From: Oreocharis arfaki
Taxonomy: Eukaryota > Chordata > Aves > Passeriformes > Paramythiidae
Length of the DNA stretch: 64,000 nt
Reading direction: 5' to 3'
Assembly: GCA_013398015.1 (NCBI GenBank)
Contig: VZRR01008077.1
Coordinates: 1,839,940 to 1,903,939, forward strand
The stretch's first letter is position 1. Every line of letters begins with the position of its first letter. The notes beneath the pieces were generated by a model. It had not been told where the DNA came from and made no database searches. It saw nothing but the letters and a program-made list of their open reading frames with translations. This document shows positions 61,696-64,000 of the stretch, piece by piece. A program made the position numbers and the translations under genes.

Positions 61696-63784
61696 TCTTT
61701 TGGGAAAAGGAAGATTTAGAAAAGCCAAAGGGAGTGCAAGGCAGTGACCCTGCTGCCTTTACACTGAAGAGGCTTACAGTTTGAAAAATTTAGGACCCCC
61801 ATGGTCCTATTACAAAGTTGCTTCCTAAAATTTTAATCACTACCAAGCCTGCTAAGTAGTTATCTGCACTTGAGAGCCTCACAAATCGATACCACTGGCT
61901 GCAGCACAGTAATTGCTCTGAATGCAGATTCTACATCCACCGTGAGAAGCAGCACAGAGAAAAGACCCCAAATCATCCCCTGGTCTAAACTAGGCTGAAC
62001 TAAACAAAAGCAGCCTGGCACTGCCCATTGCTCAGTAAATGCTAGTTGGCATATTTCTGTAGTGACCAACCCCTTGCCATCTTCTCTGTCTGAAACATTT
62101 CTAAAACCTTGGCTTCCTTGGCCTGTCAGCTCCTCTGAGCCAAGAAAATTCAATAGAGACCCTGTTATCCTGGGGTTTCCACCTCTTCTATCTTTTTTCA
62201 CTTCTAGGGACAAAAGCAATTGTTTATGGATGCTGGGAACTGATGAAGCTTGCAAGGCAGTCAGACCACTCAGAACTGCAAAAAGGCAGCATTGTGAAGA
62301 AAGCAAAAGCTTCTACTTGCTGCACCTAATTTCAAACTGCCATTTTTTCATAAACAATGAACTCGAAACACCAGACAATAAGGGCTGCATCTCAAGGATT
62401 TGTGCATTCTGGAAAGTAGCTTTGGGTGCCTTTGGTTTTGGATGCTTGACTTCAGACACAGACACACTGTATTTGGGACCGTATGCACAAGAAACTTGAT
62501 GGCAATCTTTTCATATGTATTTCTTGTGTCATACATGCTCACAGCAGCCAAGAGCAAACATCTTTTAAGACCGGCAGCAAAAGATGTTGTTATTTTACAG
62601 AATCTTCAAGGCAAATGGCCCAGAATGCCAAATGCTACCATGTCCTTTTCACAGGCAGAACCAGTGTGAATGTCCCTGATTCTTTATATGGACACAGAGG
62701 CCTTATGCAGCTTTCCCATGTCTGAGAGGAAGTGACCAAGTGCAGAATTAGGACTCCTATGACTGTACCTCACCTTCTTCAGGGGTAAACAGGTATGATT
62801 TGTTCAGGCAGCAAAGGCTGGCAGACAAATGACGTAACAGCATGTCTCTGCTAAGGTGGATGGAAGGAGATGCACACAGTTCTGGCCATTTTGAGCTTAC
62901 CAATGCTAAGTGGGAGTAGCTCAGATGTGGCTGAAGTGTAATGCCAAACAGAAAACAGACACATTGCTTGGAAAATCCAGTTTGACTACTCAGCACGAGA
63001 AATGCTCACGTGTCACCGCTGCATTCTGCAGATGACTTTGTTCTTAACAAGCTATATATTCAAGATGTCTCCTGACCCTCAGCATTCCTTCCTCCTAGTC
63101 TCAATTTGAGCAAATCCACATCTCTACATGCACTGCATTACACAGAAAGACTAACTAGCTGCAACAGTCATGTGGAAGATGGAATGTACTCCTAGAGATC
63201 CTTATGCCAAAGTTGTCCTATGAGCATAAATATTCTAACAAGCTTTATCCCGTCACAATAAAGCTATAAAGTTGCTTTGTTCAGCACATGATAATGGCTT
63301 TGTAATTCAATTATTGGTAGAATTTGCCTTTGGGGATTTATATTCCTTTAGCCTCAGCACTCATGCAAATGCCTCATTGTAAATCTTGCCAATGCAAAAC
63401 CAGATCCTCCACTGCCTCTGGACATATCCTGTCACTTCATGTTAAAAAATTGATACCTTCTTCCAACTTAGTGAATGGCATGTTTTTGGTTTTGTTTTAA
63501 AGGACAGAATGAAAACAACAACAGTGGATGACGTGCATGTTGTCCTCAGTAGCATCAATTTTTTGGTCCCACTGATGCTTCTATAACACTAAATCTTAAT
63601 TGCCATTCATAAAAATAGTAACATGTAGCACTGAACAGGGAGCTTTTTGTCCAAAGATACAGAAGTACTTAACAATCAACCTTTAAGTAACCTTCCCTGC
63701 ATGGTACTGATTTGTTCAAGACCTATGGAAAAGTACAAGACAAGCAGACCAAGTTAGAAATAGGGGCTGAGGAAAATTTTTGTT

Positions 63785-63905
63785 CTCAGCTTTACAGATA
63801 AACTTCACTGATTAGTCAAGAGCACAGGGGCCTCATTGATTTGACCAAGATCACACAGTTGCTATGTGGCAGAGACAAAAATAGAGCCTGAGAGTCCTCC
63901 AGGCT
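63785..63905 (+). mobile_element. MIR-like ancient SINE remnant
   Basis: TTTACAGATAAACTTC, then TTGACCAAGATCACACAGTT, then ATGTGGCAGAGACAAAAATA and GAGCCTGAGAGTCC match the MIR 3' half. Confidence 0.6.
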
Positions 63906-64000
63906 CCTTTTTCTTTTACTACTATATTGACTCCATGAGGACTTTGCAGATACTCTCTGTTCCTTTTTTGGCTTTCAGAGGTCAGTGAATCTGCCCCAGG

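Larger units (their letters stand above)
1..64000 (-). other. SORCS1: SORCS1 locus, middle portion (both gene ends outside the window)
   Basis: Sixteen minus-strand exons join in frame into about 653 codons of a SORCS-family receptor. SORCS1 is a type I membrane protein of neurons and endocrine cells that sorts cargo between the Golgi, endosomes and cell surface; this role is family knowledge. Seen here are the later VPS10 propeller blades, the complete 10CC module and two PKD-like domains. The assignment to SORCS1 over SORCS3 rests on remembered paralogue differences, for example EPDLVHLEARTVDG and ACIMGAKRIY. The signal peptide, propeptide and first blades must lie above 64000, and the transmembrane and tail exons below 1. 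No frameshift or premature stop was seen in any exon, so the gene looks functional. Confidence 0.95.
57528..64000 (-). other. Intron upstream of window exon 1 (partial, at least 6.5 kb)
   Basis: No coding exon was found. The preceding SORCS1 exon should end in residues FYW with the tryptophan codon split after TG. I looked for its antisense form followed by a donor and did not see it, so it should lie above 64000. The stretch holds MIR-like remnants near 59655 and 63785, a 23-T run at 60007, a purine tract at 61655, a TAAT-rich segment near 57890 and an ORF-rich patch at 58136-58402. Confidence 0.7.

Noticed and set aside
61860..62499. Overlapping frames of 148 codons (minus) and 145 codons (plus)
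   Set aside because: Both strands are open over the same bases, with no recognisable domain and no splice signals joining them to anything.
57528..64000. The preceding SORCS1 exon (ending in FYW) inside the window
   Set aside because: I looked for the antisense of its expected last residues followed by a donor and did not find it.

Overview
This window is nuclear DNA of a vertebrate, almost certainly a bird and probably a passerine. It is AT-rich and intron-dominated. It carries CR1 LINE pieces and a short tRNA-Ile-headed SINE with a CR1 tail, a design known from songbirds. Only one gene is recognisable: the middle of SORCS1, a VPS10-domain sorting receptor, read on the minus strand. SORCS1 rather than SORCS3 is indicated by paralogue-specific peptides recalled from the family, such as EPDLVHLEARTVDG, CMQGKYAGAM and SEPCVCTEADFDC. 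No database search was possible.

I placed sixteen coding exons. In transcription order they are 57527-57463, 48927-48809, 46594-46505, 41331-41152, 37085-36939, 30144-30042, 29573-29497, 28296-28205, 27246-27139, 26146-26029, 24282-24152, 16618-16505, 15715-15544, 6854-6668, 2765-2632 and 818-695. All have AG/GT borders and every junction keeps the frame. They total 1961 nt, about 653 codons, a little over half of a typical SORCS1 protein. The first ten exons encode the later blades of the VPS10 beta-propeller, with three Asp-box-like turns. The end of exon 10 through the start of exon 13 encodes the 10CC module, with exactly ten cysteines. Exons 13-16 encode the two PKD-like domains. The signal peptide, propeptide and first blades lie beyond position 64000. 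The membrane-proximal region, transmembrane helix and alternative cytoplasmic tails lie below position 1.

The rest is intron. It holds CR1 fragments (6445-6508; 50355-50580; a doubtful one near 18311), the SINE at 44004-44150, several old MIR-like SINE remnants, low-complexity tracts, and AT-rich stretches that could be conserved enhancers. No second gene, RNA gene or CRISPR array is supported.

The most notable observation is a nearly perfect 199-bp direct duplication. Positions 25881-26079, which include the last 51 nt of exon 10, its donor site and the following intron, reappear at 32132-32330 inside an upstream intron with only two differences. The copy sits in a small unstable-looking patch beside a perfect 10-bp hairpin and a perfect 22-bp tandem duplication. 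Also notable are a run of 45 consecutive codons ending in G or C in exon 13, a perfect 23-bp palindrome at 25085-25107, and a strong CTCF-like motif beside a CR1 copy near 50173.
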